DNA of 42,754 nucleotides from Pseudomonadales bacterium (GCA_028277965.1 JANQFF010000284.1:1-42754); one strand, 5' to 3'; shown: positions 1 to 8,534, counted from the first letter of the stretch. Translations and numbers: made by a program. Notes: a model not told the origin generated them from the sequence alone.

Positions 1-1
1 G

Positions 2-2404
2 GGCGCCACCCTCGAAGATCTTGCACTGGCTGACCTCCCTCCTCCGACGGGTTATGCCATCCAGGCCCGCGTGGTGGGTCTGAGTACCGGAACGATTACA
101 GGCTACAAAGAACCATCCGGGGCTGGCATACGTGTCGACGCGCATGGCTACGCCGGGTTCACTCCACCACCGGAGTTCGATCCGCTCCTCGCCAAAGTCA
201 TTTGTCATGGGAGTGACTACACGTCGACCCTGCGCAAGACGCGCGCCGCCGTTGGTGAATTCCACATCCAGGGGATCTCTACCAACCTCAATCAACTCTG
301 TCAGATCCTGGACCGTGATGAAGTCCTCGCTGGCGATCCGCGCACAACACTTATCCAGTCCCTGGATGCTGTGGCACCGGAAACGGCCGGGACGTTGTCT
401 CTCCTGCAGCACCAGGGGCGCAGTCTCGGCAGCGGTCGGCCAGCCGTCACTTCCATCGAAAATGGCGCCACCGGACTCCCGGTTCCGGACGGTCAGCGAG
501 GAATTGCCGCCCCAATGAACGGCACGGTGGTAGAGGTGACCGCTGAACCGGGCCAGAACGTAGCAGCCGGAGATACCGTACTTGTCATCAGTGCAATGAA
601 GATGGAAACAGCCGTGACTGCACCCTGCGCGGGAACGATCGCAGACATCACAGATCTGGAAGAAGGTGTGCAGGTACACGCGGGTGAAGTGCTTGTCCTC
701 ATCGAACCGGGGGATGCAGGCGATACCGGTGTGACCGACAGGGACAACTCCTGGCTACCTCTGCTTGATGAAGTTGCAACCCTCAAGCGCCTCGCTGAAG
801 AACGCCTGGCTCGCGGATCCGAAGATCCTGGCGTGGTAAGACAGCGCAGCCGCGGCAAACTCACCTGTCGCGAACGTATAGACCTTCTCCTCGATGAAGG
901 CACCTTCCGCGAGGTTGGCAGTATTGCCGGGTTTGCTTCATACGATGCTGACGGTGAGATCGACGCTTTTACACCTGCCAATCACGTCGGCGGCTGGGGT
1001 GAAGTGGAGAGCCGTACGACGATTGTCTGCGCGGACGACTTCACTTCGCGTGGGGGGCACGCAGACGGGGCAATTGGTGCGAAAAGTCTCTATCTCGACC
1101 GCCTGTCCATGGAGATGCGGGTCCCCTCAGTGCGCCTGCTTGACGGATCTTCCGGCGGAGGCAGCGTTGCAGCAATGGTTCCGCAACAGAAAAAAGAGGG
1201 CGAGAGCGGAGCGAAGGAGAGTTCCGGCGCCATCAAGGCAGGACGTCCGCGCGTTGCGGGTACGGGTGGCTCGTTCCTGCCCGGCCATCTTGGCAGCAAT
1301 CCCTACACAACCCAGCTCAATACCGTCCCGGTAGTGAATATGCTGCTCGGCAGCGTAGTCGGCATCGGTGCCGCCAAGGCCGTACTAGGACACTTTTCCG
1401 TCATGGTAAAAGACATCGCCCAGCTCTTCGTTGCGGGTCCGCCCGTGGTGAGTCACGCGATGGGTTACGATATCACCAAGGAAGACCTTGGTGGCTGGCA
1501 CATCCACTGTACAAACGGTTCCGTCGACAACCTCGCAAACAGCGAAGAAGAAGCGTTTGTCATGACAAAACAGTTTCTTTCCTATCTCCCCGGCAGCGTC
1601 TACGAGACACCACCTGTGACTTCCTGCAGCGACCCGGCGGACCGCGGTGAGGAAGAACTCCTGACCATTATTCCGCGCAAACGAACCAGCACGTTCGACA
1701 TGCGCCGTGCCATAGAGCTGATGGCCGACAAGGAGTCATTCTTTGAAGTTGGCCCCCTCTGGGGACGCGATCAGATCACCGGGTTTGTCAGGTTCAATGG
1801 TCACCCGCTCGGCGTGATCGCCTCGGACTCGAGGCACGAGAATGGCGGCGCGCTGACCGCAGACGGCTGTGACAAACTGAGGCGCCACCTCGATCTTTGC
1901 GACGTTTTTCATATTCCTGTGTTGAACCTCATCGACAACCCGGGATTTGCCGTGGGGGTTGAACACGAAATGAGCGGCACGATCCGCAAAGGCGCTGAAT
2001 GGATGGTGGCGTTTGCACAAGTTCGGGTACCTCTGTTCTCAGTACTGATGCGCCGGAGCTTCGGAGTGGCCGGAAACAACTACGCCACGCCCCAGAGCCG
2101 ACCTTCAGTTCGGGTTGCCTGGCCAGCGGCAGATGTGGGGGGCATACCACCCGAGGGGGGCATTGAGGCGGCTTACAAACGTCAGCTGGCCGAAGCGGAG
2201 GACCCGGCGGCCTTGCGTGCCGAGCTGAACGCGCGCATCGAAAGCGCTCGCGGACCGGTCGGGCCGCTGAACAGGTTTCAGGTCGAAGAGATGATCGACC
2301 CACGGGAGACGCGAAGGCTCATCTGCGAATGGGTGCCAACCGCGTACAAGATCATCAATCAGCCGGACCGGCTCGGCCCGCGGCCCATACAGTTCAGACC
2401 TTGA
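2..2404 (+). CDS. Single-chain biotin-dependent acyl-CoA carboxylase (5' partial)
   Basis: The open frame runs into the left window edge, so only the last 800 residues are visible and the true start lies outside. In order they show the C-terminal part of a biotin carboxylase domain (GTITGYKEP, then YAGFTPPPEFDPLLAKVI and GISTNL), a biotinyl carrier domain with the attachment motif AMKMET (the lysine is at nt 599-601), and from about nt 750 a complete carboxyltransferase domain with RERIDLLLDEGTF and LIDNPGFAVGVEHE. Enzymes of this build carboxylate a short- or long-chain acyl-CoA with bicarbonate and ATP. In most bacteria these modules are on two or more polypeptides; the all-in-one order BC-BCCP-CT is known from the long-chain acyl-CoA carboxylases (LCC). 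The substrate cannot be read from the sequence. It is followed 13 bp later by a small lipoprotein gene. Confidence 0.9.
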   Translation, partial: GATLEDLALADLPPPTGYAIQARVVGLSTGTITGYKEPSGAGIRVDAHGYAGFTPPPEFDPLLAKVICHGSDYTSTLRKTRAAVGEFHIQGISTNLNQLCQILDRDEVLAGDPRTTLIQSLDAVAPETAGTLSLLQHQGRSLGSGRPAVTSIENGATGLPVPDGQRGIAAPMNGTVVEVTAEPGQNVAAGDTVLVISAMKMETAVTAPCAGTIADITDLEEGVQVHAGEVLVLIEPGDAGDTGVTDRDNSWLPLLDEVATLKRLAEERLARGSEDPGVVRQRSRGKLTCRERIDLLLDEGTFREVGSIAGFASYDADGEIDAFTPANHVGGWGEVESRTTIVCADDFTSRGGHADGAIGAKSLYLDRLSMEMRVPSVRLLDGSSGGGSVAAMVPQQKKEGESGAKESSGAIKAGRPRVAGTGGSFLPGHLGSNPYTTQLNTVPVVNMLLGSVVGIGAAKAVLGHFSVMVKDIAQLFVAGPPVVSHAMGYDITKEDLGGWHIHCTNGSVDNLANSEEEAFVMTKQFLSYLPGSVYETPPVTSCSDPADRGEEELLTIIPRKRTSTFDMRRAIELMADKESFFEVGPLWGRDQITGFVRFNGHPLGVIASDSRHENGGALTADGCDKLRRHLDLCDVFHIPVLNLIDNPGFAVGVEHEMSGTIRKGAEWMVAFAQVRVPLFSVLMRRSFGVAGNNYATPQSRPSVRVAWPAADVGGIPPEGGIEAAYKRQLAEAEDPAALRAELNARIESARGPVGPLNRFQVEEMIDPRETRRLICEWVPTAYKIINQPDRLGPRPIQFRP

Positions 2405-2417
2405 GGACATTGACCGA

Positions 2418-2660
2418 ATGAGAACCCTGATTTTCGCCTGCGCACTAGTGATGTTAAGCGGCTGTGTCGACAGCCGCGGGTTTTCCGTTCGCCTGGGAGA
2501 CGTCTCATATGGTCAGCAGCTGATAGACCTCAAGAAGGCTTACGAACAGCAGGCCATCACTGAGAACGAATACCATGACCTCAAAGCCAGGCTGATCGCG
2601 GCCGCAGATATGTGCGGCGAAAACGAAGAATCCGAACAGTCCTCCTGGGACTGGTTCTAA
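2418..2660 (+). CDS. Small SHOCT-domain lipoprotein
   Basis: This 80-residue protein starts with a hydrophobic signal peptide ending in the lipobox LSGC (Cys16), so it should be lipidated and anchored in the envelope. Residues about 33-62 (DLKKAYEQQAITENEYHDLK) match the SHOCT pattern, a short helical module in which a leucine-rich helix is followed by G/A-I-T-E-x-E-Y/F and a second helix, usually involved in oligomerisation. The acidic, Trp-containing tail (SSWDWF) has no recognised role. It lies between the carboxylase and a flavin-binding split-barrel gene on the same strand with gaps of 13 and 30 bp, so co-transcription is likely. No specific function can be assigned. Confidence 0.75.
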   Translation: MRTLIFACALVMLSGCVDSRGFSVRLGDVSYGQQLIDLKKAYEQQAITENEYHDLKARLIAAADMCGENEESEQSSWDWF

Positions 2661-2690
2661 CTGGACAAGAAGTTCCAACTGGAGAATGTA

Positions 2691-3236
2691 ATGACTGACC
2701 AATCCACCAACTACGACGACGTCAAACAGTATCGCCTGGACCCCGAACGGGAACAGGAACTCATCAACAGTGCCGGTGAATGTGTCTTCATCTGGGCGAA
2801 CAAAGCGGGCCACCCAATAGGTGTCATCACTGCCTACGTTCCGGTAGACGGCAAGATCTGGATGACAGCCACACGCGAGAGGGTACGCATCAAAGCGATC
2901 GCCCGGGACGGGCGCTCATCCTGCGTGTTTACCAGCAAAGGCACACATATGGGTGGGGGTAAAACCGTGACCTACAAAGGCCACACCGTCATCCACGACG
3001 ATAACAAGACCAAACAGTGGTTCTACAACCTGCTGGCACAGGGGATGGCTGCATCGGAAGATGACGGTAACGAATTCACCAGGAACCTCAATCCGGACCT
3101 GTTTGTGAAGTTTCTGGATACACCGGAACGCGTCGTGCTCGAATTTACCCCCGAGCTTTCGATTCCGTTTGATGGTGACAAGATGGCTGCCGGGACGGCT
3201 GCGGCGTACGCCCAGTTTGCTGCAGACGCCGACTGA
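2691..3236 (+). CDS. Pyridoxamine 5'-phosphate oxidase-like split-barrel protein
   Basis: The 181-residue product has the features of the FMN-binding split-barrel superfamily: an N-terminal strand pair (ECVFIWANKAGHPIGVITAY), the WMTATRERVRIKAIARDGR segment that in relatives contacts flavin phosphate, and a Trp-containing region near residue 110 (NKTKQWFYNLL). Members bind FMN, F420 or haem and carry out diverse redox reactions, so true pyridoxamine phosphate oxidase activity should not be assumed. The start is preceded by CTGGAGAATGTA, giving a GGAG ribosome site. Its last 92 bp overlap, on the opposite strand, the 3' end of the P-loop kinase-like gene, a tail-to-tail arrangement. A second, unrelated-looking split-barrel gene sits at 4259-4729. 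Confidence 0.8.
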   Translation: MTDQSTNYDDVKQYRLDPEREQELINSAGECVFIWANKAGHPIGVITAYVPVDGKIWMTATRERVRIKAIARDGRSSCVFTSKGTHMGGGKTVTYKGHTVIHDDNKTKQWFYNLLAQGMAASEDDGNEFTRNLNPDLFVKFLDTPERVVLEFTPELSIPFDGDKMAAGTAAAYAQFAADAD

Positions 3237-3699
3237 CCTCACGAGCTGCGTACACCGGGTCTGACGTCACGATGTAGTCGCGCTCTCGGGCTTCTTCTTC
3301 AATTGTCTTCCCAACGAGACCCGGAAACCGCCAGACAATCCGGATCGCCCGGAACAGGATCTTTATTTCGGGCGACCCCGGGTTTTCCGGTCTCGATCGG
3401 AAGCCCACGCTCAAGCAGCGTTTGATCACCCGGCAGAGGCACAACCATCTCGGTGTGCTGAGGTAAACGACAACATCAGCCCTTTCCCTGATCACAGGCG
3501 CGACCCCGTCGATGATCCACTCTTCCGACGCCGTCATCTCATCCAGGGCTGCTGCCAGTTCTTCGCGGCTGACCTTGCTCCAGCCGGGCTTCCACAATAC
3601 GGTGTCCACGTGGCGCACGGGAATATCCAGGTCTGCACTCAACCGGCGTGCGAGCGTTGTCTTTCCCGCACCTGCGTTTCCCGTAACGTGAATCCGCAT
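3145..3699 (-). CDS. P-loop adenylate kinase-like (FlaR/topology-modulation type) protein
   Basis: The product (184 residues from the ATG at 3699) begins directly with a Walker A motif, GNAGAGKTTLARRLS, followed by DIPVRHVDTVLWKPGW and WIIDGVAPVIRERADVVVYL, the order of conserved segments seen in the small NTPases annotated as adenylate kinase-like, FlaR or DNA topology modulation protein. These are nucleotide phosphotransferase-fold proteins whose physiological substrate is mostly unknown. A longer frame upstream exists, but the Walker A strand starts right after MRIHV, and the upstream GNAT gene stops 7 bp before, so the shorter start is preferred. The basic, Gln/Ser-rich C-terminal 30 residues lie in the 92-bp antisense overlap with the neighbouring split-barrel gene and look less conserved. 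Confidence 0.75.
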   Translation of the reverse strand: MRIHVTGNAGAGKTTLARRLSADLDIPVRHVDTVLWKPGWSKVSREELAAALDEMTASEEWIIDGVAPVIRERADVVVYLSTPRWLCLCRVIKRCLSVGFRSRPENPGSPEIKILFRAIRIVWRFPGLVGKTIEEEARERDYIVTSDPVYAAREVSRRLQQTGRTPQPSRQPSCHHQTESKARG

Positions 3700-3706
3700 C
3701 AGGGCC

Positions 3707-4132
3707 TCAGGGCAATTCCAGGCGTTTACCCATGCTGATACGGGCTTCCTCTTCATATCCGATGCTCTGGTAGAAAGACGCAGCAGTATTGTTGCCATCG
3801 CGAACCTGCAGGTTGAGTTTCACACATCCGCGTTCAGCCAGCGCCTTTTCGGCCGTTGCCATCAGCTCAGCCGCGAGACCCTGTCGTTGCATATCCGGGA
3901 GGGTCGCCACCTTGTGCACCCAGCCGCGCACACCGTCGTAACCGGCAATCACGGTTCCCACGATCCGGTCTTCATGCTCGCATACGAAAAAGAGTTCCGG
4001 TTGCGTGGTGAGTTTCTGTCGAATCAGCGCTTGCGACTCGTTCCAGGGTGGCTCGTCCGGGAACGTCTCCTGCCACAAGTGAATCACGCCGGATTCGTCA
4101 TCGGGTTCAAAGGTCCTTATGTTCCATGTCAT
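3707..4132 (-). CDS. GNAT family N-acetyltransferase
   Basis: This 141-residue protein is the length of a single GNAT domain. It carries motif A near residues 72-92 (VHKVATLPDMQRQGLAAELM), where R/Q-x-x-G-x/A binds the acetyl-CoA pyrophosphate, and motif B (NNTAASFYQSIGYEEEA) with the usual Tyr near the end. It would transfer an acetyl group from acetyl-CoA to an amine; the arrangement resembles YpeA/RimI-like enzymes but the substrate is not predictable. It is probably co-transcribed with the kinase-like gene 7 bp downstream. No clear ribosome site precedes the ATG; the upstream 100 bp is the cloverleaf palindrome at 4140-4247, which may shape the 5' end of the transcript. Confidence 0.85.
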   Translation of the reverse strand: MTWNIRTFEPDDESGVIHLWQETFPDEPPWNESQALIRQKLTTQPELFFVCEHEDRIVGTVIAGYDGVRGWVHKVATLPDMQRQGLAAELMATAEKALAERGCVKLNLQVRDGNNTAASFYQSIGYEEEARISMGKRLELP

Positions 4133-4139
4133 TTTAAGA

Positions 4140-4247
4140 ATCGCGGCTAAAGTACGACGCTGACGCGTCGGGCGAGTTTTTCGCCTGCGAAAAACTCGGT
4201 AAGGAATTGGTCCAAAGCCAATTCCGACAGCGGCATTCAGCCGCGAT
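4140..4247. repeat. Cloverleaf-like composite REP element
   Basis: The outer arms ATCGCGGCTAAA (4140-4151) and TTCAGCCGCGAT (4236-4247) pair at 11 of 12 positions and are the REP arms found elsewhere in the window. Between them sit three hairpins one after another: CGACGC/GCGTCG (4155-4170, loop TGAC), CGAGTTTTTCGC/GCGAAAAACTCG (4173-4198, loop CT) and GGAATTGG/CCAATTCC (4203-4225, loop of 7). A single strand could therefore fold as a closed three-leaf structure. No reading frame of note is inside. Confidence 0.8.
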
Positions 4248-4258
4248 CAGATAACTCG

Positions 4259-4729
4259 TCATGACGATAACCGCTCATTGTTCCAGGAAACGATGTCAGC
4301 GGGTTCGAACACTATCCAGCGACGGCTTCGCCCGCTGGCTGTGGCGCCGTAAGGTATCACCTGACCGTCCTTCACAAGCCCGCTTTTCTCCCCGATATTC
4401 AGTCGGGCTTCAGCAAGTCCCGGACAGGCTTCTTCCTCCTCTGATGATTCAAGCACCTGCGCTGTCCCGTGCATCATCACACCTTGCAACTCTCTCCAAC
4501 TATTGCCGATATCCACAAGAACGGTGGCTGTGGGATTGCGCCGCAGGTTGGCTATCTTCTGCCCGCGTCCAAAGATGTAGACCTGGCCGTCCGCCCAGCC
4601 GTAGGTCATTGGGGTCAGATTGATTTTCGATCCGGGGCCAATGGTTGCGATGCGGATCCGCGTTTCCCGGCGCATCAGTTCACTAATCTCATCAGCGGTT
4701 AACCGTAGCTCCGGAGGTATTCGTGCCAT
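4259..4729 (-). CDS. PNPOx-like flavin split-barrel protein
   Basis: The 156-residue product has a typical pyridoxamine-phosphate-oxidase-like fold signature: an N-terminal helix (LTADEISELMRRETRIRIAT), strands PGSKINLTPMTYGWADGQVYIF, the basic GRGQKIANLRRNPTATVLVD segment, and a C-terminal strand with conserved tryptophans (WIVFEPADIVSWN). It probably binds FMN or F420 and acts as a small reductase or a flavin-dependent housekeeping enzyme; the substrate is unknown. The start ATG at 4729 is preceded by GGAGGTATTC-like sequence only inside the gene, while REP palindrome 4734-4802 lies immediately upstream, so its own promoter must be close or it is read from the binding-protein gene further upstream. 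It shares little visible similarity with the split-barrel protein at 2691. Confidence 0.8.
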   Translation of the reverse strand: MARIPPELRLTADEISELMRRETRIRIATIGPGSKINLTPMTYGWADGQVYIFGRGQKIANLRRNPTATVLVDIGNSWRELQGVMMHGTAQVLESSEEEEACPGLAEARLNIGEKSGLVKDGQVIPYGATASGRSRRWIVFEPADIVSWNNERLSS

Positions 4730-4733
4730 CAGG

Positions 4734-4802
4734 AATCGCGGCTAAAGCCGCTCCTACAGCAGTAGGAAAATCTTTCTAATAGGAGCGGCTTTAGCCGCGA
4801 TT
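4734..4802. repeat. REP palindrome, complete inverted pair
   Basis: Two 23-base arms at 4734-4756 and 4780-4802 are perfect reverse complements of each other, and each arm is itself a small hairpin (GCGGCTAAAGCCGC). The 23-base spacer is AT-rich. It separates two genes on the minus strand and could act as a transcript 3'-end stabiliser for the upstream binding-protein gene. Confidence 0.9.
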
Positions 4803-4812
4803 TGCTGCAGTT

Positions 4813-6480
4813 TCAAAATCCCATTTCCTTTTTCATCTCCTGGTCAATCCAGATCTGGGCGTATATTGGACCAGGCCTGACAGCTCCCGCTCGGAGCTCA
4901 CCCCCGTAATTCTTCACCCAGGGCCACCAGGCTGTGTATAGATACTGGGCCGGCAGCCATATATACGGCGCATCGTCCAGCAGCTGACGGGTCAACTGAC
5001 GGGCGAGAGCGATACGTTCTTCCTCGTTGGGGTTGGCAACCAGTTCCAGCAAAGCCTCATCGTATCCAGGCGCACGGTATAAAGACGGATTCCAGGTGTG
5101 CGTACTACCGAACTTGCGCAGCGTGGCGATCGGGTTCGTGTGCCCGTTGTTCATGAAGTATCCAGGCCCGTGATTCTGGGTTGTCATCATGGAGAGATAG
5201 GCTCCGTACTCCATCGGTTCAATCTCGAGATGAACATCAACCTCCGCCAGGTAACCGTCGATCAGGGGAAGCAGGTCCATATTGGACGGGCTGCAGGAAC
5301 AGACCTGCACCTTGAAGGTGAAACCCGGAGGAACCCCTGCCTCATCCAGCAGTTGTCTCGCCTTCTCCGGGTTGTACCCGAAGAGCTCACGGATGCTGTC
5401 AGGCATCTCTTCCAGCGATTCGAAGTAGCCACCGAATTCCGGATGCTGGGGGTACGCCATGAGTTCCGCGTGACCACCGTAGAAAAGATCGACAATCTCC
5501 TGCTGGTTGACCGCAAGATTGAGCGCACGGCGGACCCGCTTGTCATCGAATGGTTTGTGGTCCATCCGAAGTGACAGGAAGTTGCCCGATTGGGTGAGCC
5601 AACGCGACCACTTGAGCTCGGGTGTGGTCTCTTTCATATGATCGACAGCGATCCAGCGGATCGGTTCGAGAATGTCGATCTTGGCCGTTCGTATCGCTGT
5701 CAGAAAGGTCGCCTCGTCTTTGATGATGCGATACTTCACCTCGTCGACAAACGGTAACTGGTACCGTTCGCCACCAATCACATGGGAACCCCAGTAATTC
5801 TCCCGTTTTGTGTAGACGTGTTTGTTACCCTGAATGTAGTCCGTGAGTCTGAACGGCCCCGTCCCGATGACGTTGCGCCAGTTCTTCACATCCCATGTCA
5901 GCGTTTCTCTCGGTACGATCGATGACTGATAGCCGTAACCGAACCGGTACTGCCACTCGGCATTAAATTCATTGAGATGAAACACCAGCGTATGTGGATC
6001 CCGAATCTCAATCCGGTCGATGTAGTCATAGAAGCCGGTTGTGGAGCGTTTGGGGCTGTCGTTGATGTAGTTGAACGTGAAAAGAACGTCCTCAGCGTCG
6101 AGTTCCCGGCGTTCCATCAGCCCCGGTTTGCCATCGAAGTAGACACCCTGGCGCAGATACACCACAAGGGTGCGGTCGTCTTCCCAGACCCACCGCTCTG
6201 CAAGCTCACCCTTGACGGCACTTGAGGGGATGTGGGCCTCGTTGACGAAGCTGTAGGGGCCTCCCCGGGACCGCGCCTGATCCAAATCGGCAACGTACAA
6301 CTGCTCACGCACCATGCCCGCATCGTGGTTGGATTTCCATGTCCAGTCCGCAGGATCCCAGGAGAGTGCGGACAATGTCACGTACACAGTGCCAATATTG
6401 AGCGTGCCGCCATACTGTGGCTCTTCTGCGCGCACACACGTGCTCATTAAGAAGATCAGTAGAACGGTCAGGCGTGGCAT
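4813..6480 (-). CDS. ABC transporter substrate-binding protein, family 5 (orphan)
   Basis: The 555-residue protein starts with a Sec signal peptide (MPRLTVLLIFLMSTCVRAEE, cut probably after RA) followed by PQYGGTLNIGT, the usual mature start of SBP family 5. Later segments such as AERWVWEDDRTLVVYLRQGV, DVLFTFNYI, VIGTGPFRL and RRALNLAVNQQEIV are characteristic of oligopeptide/dipeptide/nickel-type periplasmic receptors. It should bind a peptide or other solute in the periplasm. No permease or ATPase gene lies next to it; the ABC genes at 7593-9375 are an exporter-type pair regulated separately, so this is an orphan receptor in this window. A TTG two codons upstream is possible, but ATG 6480 with AGGG 7 nt before it is preferred. 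Only 35 bp separate it from the divergent luciferase-like gene. Confidence 0.85.
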   Translation of the reverse strand: MPRLTVLLIFLMSTCVRAEEPQYGGTLNIGTVYVTLSALSWDPADWTWKSNHDAGMVREQLYVADLDQARSRGGPYSFVNEAHIPSSAVKGELAERWVWEDDRTLVVYLRQGVYFDGKPGLMERRELDAEDVLFTFNYINDSPKRSTTGFYDYIDRIEIRDPHTLVFHLNEFNAEWQYRFGYGYQSSIVPRETLTWDVKNWRNVIGTGPFRLTDYIQGNKHVYTKRENYWGSHVIGGERYQLPFVDEVKYRIIKDEATFLTAIRTAKIDILEPIRWIAVDHMKETTPELKWSRWLTQSGNFLSLRMDHKPFDDKRVRRALNLAVNQQEIVDLFYGGHAELMAYPQHPEFGGYFESLEEMPDSIRELFGYNPEKARQLLDEAGVPPGFTFKVQVCSCSPSNMDLLPLIDGYLAEVDVHLEIEPMEYGAYLSMMTTQNHGPGYFMNNGHTNPIATLRKFGSTHTWNPSLYRAPGYDEALLELVANPNEEERIALARQLTRQLLDDAPYIWLPAQYLYTAWWPWVKNYGGELRAGAVRPGPIYAQIWIDQEMKKEMGF

Positions 6481-6515
6481 TCTCAAACCCTGTACGATGA
6501 TGTTTTCCTGTAAGA

Positions 6516-7529
6516 GTGATTCTGTTGAAAATCGATGCGCCTGTCACGGCAGACCTGAATCGTATCGCTGAAGAAGCGCAAACACTCGAAAACCTCGGAT
6601 ATGACGGTCTGCGCCTGGCCGAACTCAACCACGATCCATTCCTGCCACTCACCATCGCTGCAGAACATACCGGGACCATAGAACTTGTGACGTCAGTGGC
6701 CGTGGCTTTCGCGCGCAATCCGATGTCGATGGCCCAGCTGGCTCACGATCTCAACGCATTTTCCCACGGTCGACTGGTCCTTGGCTTAGGTTCCCAGGTC
6801 AAACCCCACATCGAGCGGCGTTTTTCGATGCCATGGCACAAAGCCGCAGCTCAGATGCGTGAGTACCTCGAAGCCATGATGGCAATCTTCGACTGCTGGT
6901 ACGATGGCAAACGGCTCGAATATGTCGGCGAGTACTATCAGCACACGCTCATGCCATCGACGTTTACACCCGACAACGTCGATGGTCCACGTCCTCGCCT
7001 TGTTCTCTCGGCAACCGGCCCGCTGATGACAAAAGTAGCCGCTGAACTCGCGGACGGCATGCTGATGCACCCCTTTTCCTCCGAAAAATACATGCGGGAG
7101 GTGACGCTCCCGGCAATTCAGGCAGGGCTGGACAAGCGCGGTGTCGCCCTTCAGGACTTTGCCCTCGATTACGCACCGATGATCGCGACAGGGGAAACAG
7201 ATGAAGACATCACCCGGGCGATCGAACACATCCGCGGCCGTATTGCTTTCTACGGCTGTACCGTTGCCTATAAACCCGTACTCGACATACACGGATGGGG
7301 AGACCTGCAGGAGGAGCTTATCCGCCTCAATCGCGCCCACGAAACCAGTGCCATGTCCGAACTCATCACGGATGAGATGGTCGAGACGATAGCCATCACG
7401 GGATCACCCGTGGAAGTGGTCGACAAAATGAAAGCAAGGTTTGGTGGAGTGATTCATCGCACCGGTTTTGGGGGAGTAAACCTCTCAGAGGAAACGCTGG
7501 GGGAGATGCTCTCCCGGTTAAGGGAATAA
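6516..7529 (+). CDS. LLM-class flavin/F420-dependent oxidoreductase (TIGR03617-like)
   Basis: The 337-residue product shows the luciferase-like monooxygenase TIM-barrel pattern: LGYDGLRLAELNHDPFLPL, then VAVAFARNPMSMAQLAHDLN, HGRLVLGLGSQVKPHIERRF and, late, the RPRLVLSATGPLMTKVAAEL segment. It matches what is usually annotated as the TIGR03617 family of F420-dependent oxidoreductases. Whether it uses F420 or FMNH2 cannot be decided here; no F420 biosynthesis gene is in the window and most gammaproteobacteria lack F420. The start is a GTG preceded by a poor ribosome site (TAAGA); a TTG two codons inside is an alternative. It is a single-gene unit whose stop codon is inside the REP palindrome 7528-7593. 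Confidence 0.82.
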   Translation: MILLKIDAPVTADLNRIAEEAQTLENLGYDGLRLAELNHDPFLPLTIAAEHTGTIELVTSVAVAFARNPMSMAQLAHDLNAFSHGRLVLGLGSQVKPHIERRFSMPWHKAAAQMREYLEAMMAIFDCWYDGKRLEYVGEYYQHTLMPSTFTPDNVDGPRPRLVLSATGPLMTKVAAELADGMLMHPFSSEKYMREVTLPAIQAGLDKRGVALQDFALDYAPMIATGETDEDITRAIEHIRGRIAFYGCTVAYKPVLDIHGWGDLQEELIRLNRAHETSAMSELITDEMVETIAITGSPVEVVDKMKARFGGVIHRTGFGGVNLSEETLGEMLSRLRE

Positions 7530-7593
7530 TCGCGGCTAAAGCCGCTCCTACAAAAGACCTTCCTATCTTCGTAGGAGCGGCTTCAGCCGCGAT
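7528..7593. repeat. REP palindrome between convergent genes
   Basis: The left arm starts at 7528 and the right arm ends at 7593; the arms (TAAAGCCGCTCCTAC and GTAGGAGCGGCTTCA cores) are near-perfect inverted copies with a 19-base spacer. It overlaps the stop codon of the luciferase-like gene and touches the stop of the ABC permease gene, so it fills the whole convergent junction and may serve both transcripts as a 3' end structure. Confidence 0.9.
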
Positions 7594-8534
7594 CAGATCA
7601 CGTTGAACCTTCCGCGGAAATAAATCGTCAGGTATATCAGCCCGACGCCTATCAGAAGTCCGACCCACATTTCAGGCTGTCCAACCACACTGAACATCCG
7701 GCCAAACGTGTAGATCCCGCCCTCCACCGGAACAGGTAAAGTCCCGCTGGCTGCATGAGCTGTAATCGCATCAGCGAAGTGAGTGGTTCCCAGGAAAATC
7801 CTCTCGAGCAGCCCAAGCACCCAGGGAACAGCAATCACCCAGAGAAACGGCACTTTTGTCGCTACGCTCGACACACACATGATCCAGGCGAATACCGGGA
7901 GCATCCACACGCCGTTCAGCAGGAACCCGACAAGCAGCTGTATCGGCCTGACCAATAACCCACTGTTACTCCAGATACGTCCGCCCATACCGTCTTCGAC
8001 GGCTATGGATACAACTGTTATCGCAAAGACGTGGGCAATCGTGATGGCAACAAACGTCACCAACGGTGCCACCCACGCGACAAAAGCGTACTTGCTGAGG
8101 ATGCTCGCTGTGTCGCCCACCGGCATCGACTTCCAGAAAAGTATGGACTGATCTTTACGCTCGTCGTGCACACAGGCAATGAAGGCGATGATCGATATGA
8201 TCATGAGCACGAGGTAGAACGGTATCGATATGGCGTTCAGGAGGTTGTCGAGTTTCCGGGTGAGCTCAGCGTCGGTGCTTCCAGCTGCGTCCAAAGCCAG
8301 GGCAGCCACCGACTCCATAACACCGGCATCGTCACGAATCTCCAGGCGTTCACGGACCTCGTTCCGCTCAACCTCACTGATCTCCATCTCAAAGCGGCCC
8401 TCGAACGCTGTCATGACAAAACCAATCAGGACAACCAATGCAAGCACGATACCCGGTCCCCAGGTAAACGCCCCCCGATGCTCATGCCATTCGCGCATCA
8501 GGAGACCCGGAAAGACAGCCAGAAGCCTATTCAT
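7593..8534 (-). CDS. ABC-2 type exporter permease (YtrC/D-like)
   Basis: The 313-residue protein has about six membrane segments: one near residues 25-45, a large extracytoplasmic loop rich in Glu/Arg (FEMEISEVERNEVRERLEIR), then segments around 98-120, 140-175, 190-215, 225-245 and a last one near the C-terminus. This is the layout of ABC-2 permeases, where a large loop follows the first helix. It pairs with the ATPase encoded just upstream, overlapping it by 8 bp, which points to translational coupling. The ATG at 8534 is preferred over the one at 8540 because AGGAG then lies 6 nt upstream. With the YtrA-type repressor the set resembles GntR-regulated exporters that respond to cell-wall-active compounds in Bacillus, but the cargo here is unknown. 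Confidence 0.85.
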   Translation of the reverse strand: MNRLLAVFPGLLMREWHEHRGAFTWGPGIVLALVVLIGFVMTAFEGRFEMEISEVERNEVRERLEIRDDAGVMESVAALALDAAGSTDAELTRKLDNLLNAISIPFYLVLMIISIIAFIACVHDERKDQSILFWKSMPVGDTASILSKYAFVAWVAPLVTFVAITIAHVFAITVVSIAVEDGMGGRIWSNSGLLVRPIQLLVGFLLNGVWMLPVFAWIMCVSSVATKVPFLWVIAVPWVLGLLERIFLGTTHFADAITAHAASGTLPVPVEGGIYTFGRMFSVVGQPEMWVGLLIGVGLIYLTIYFRGRFNVI

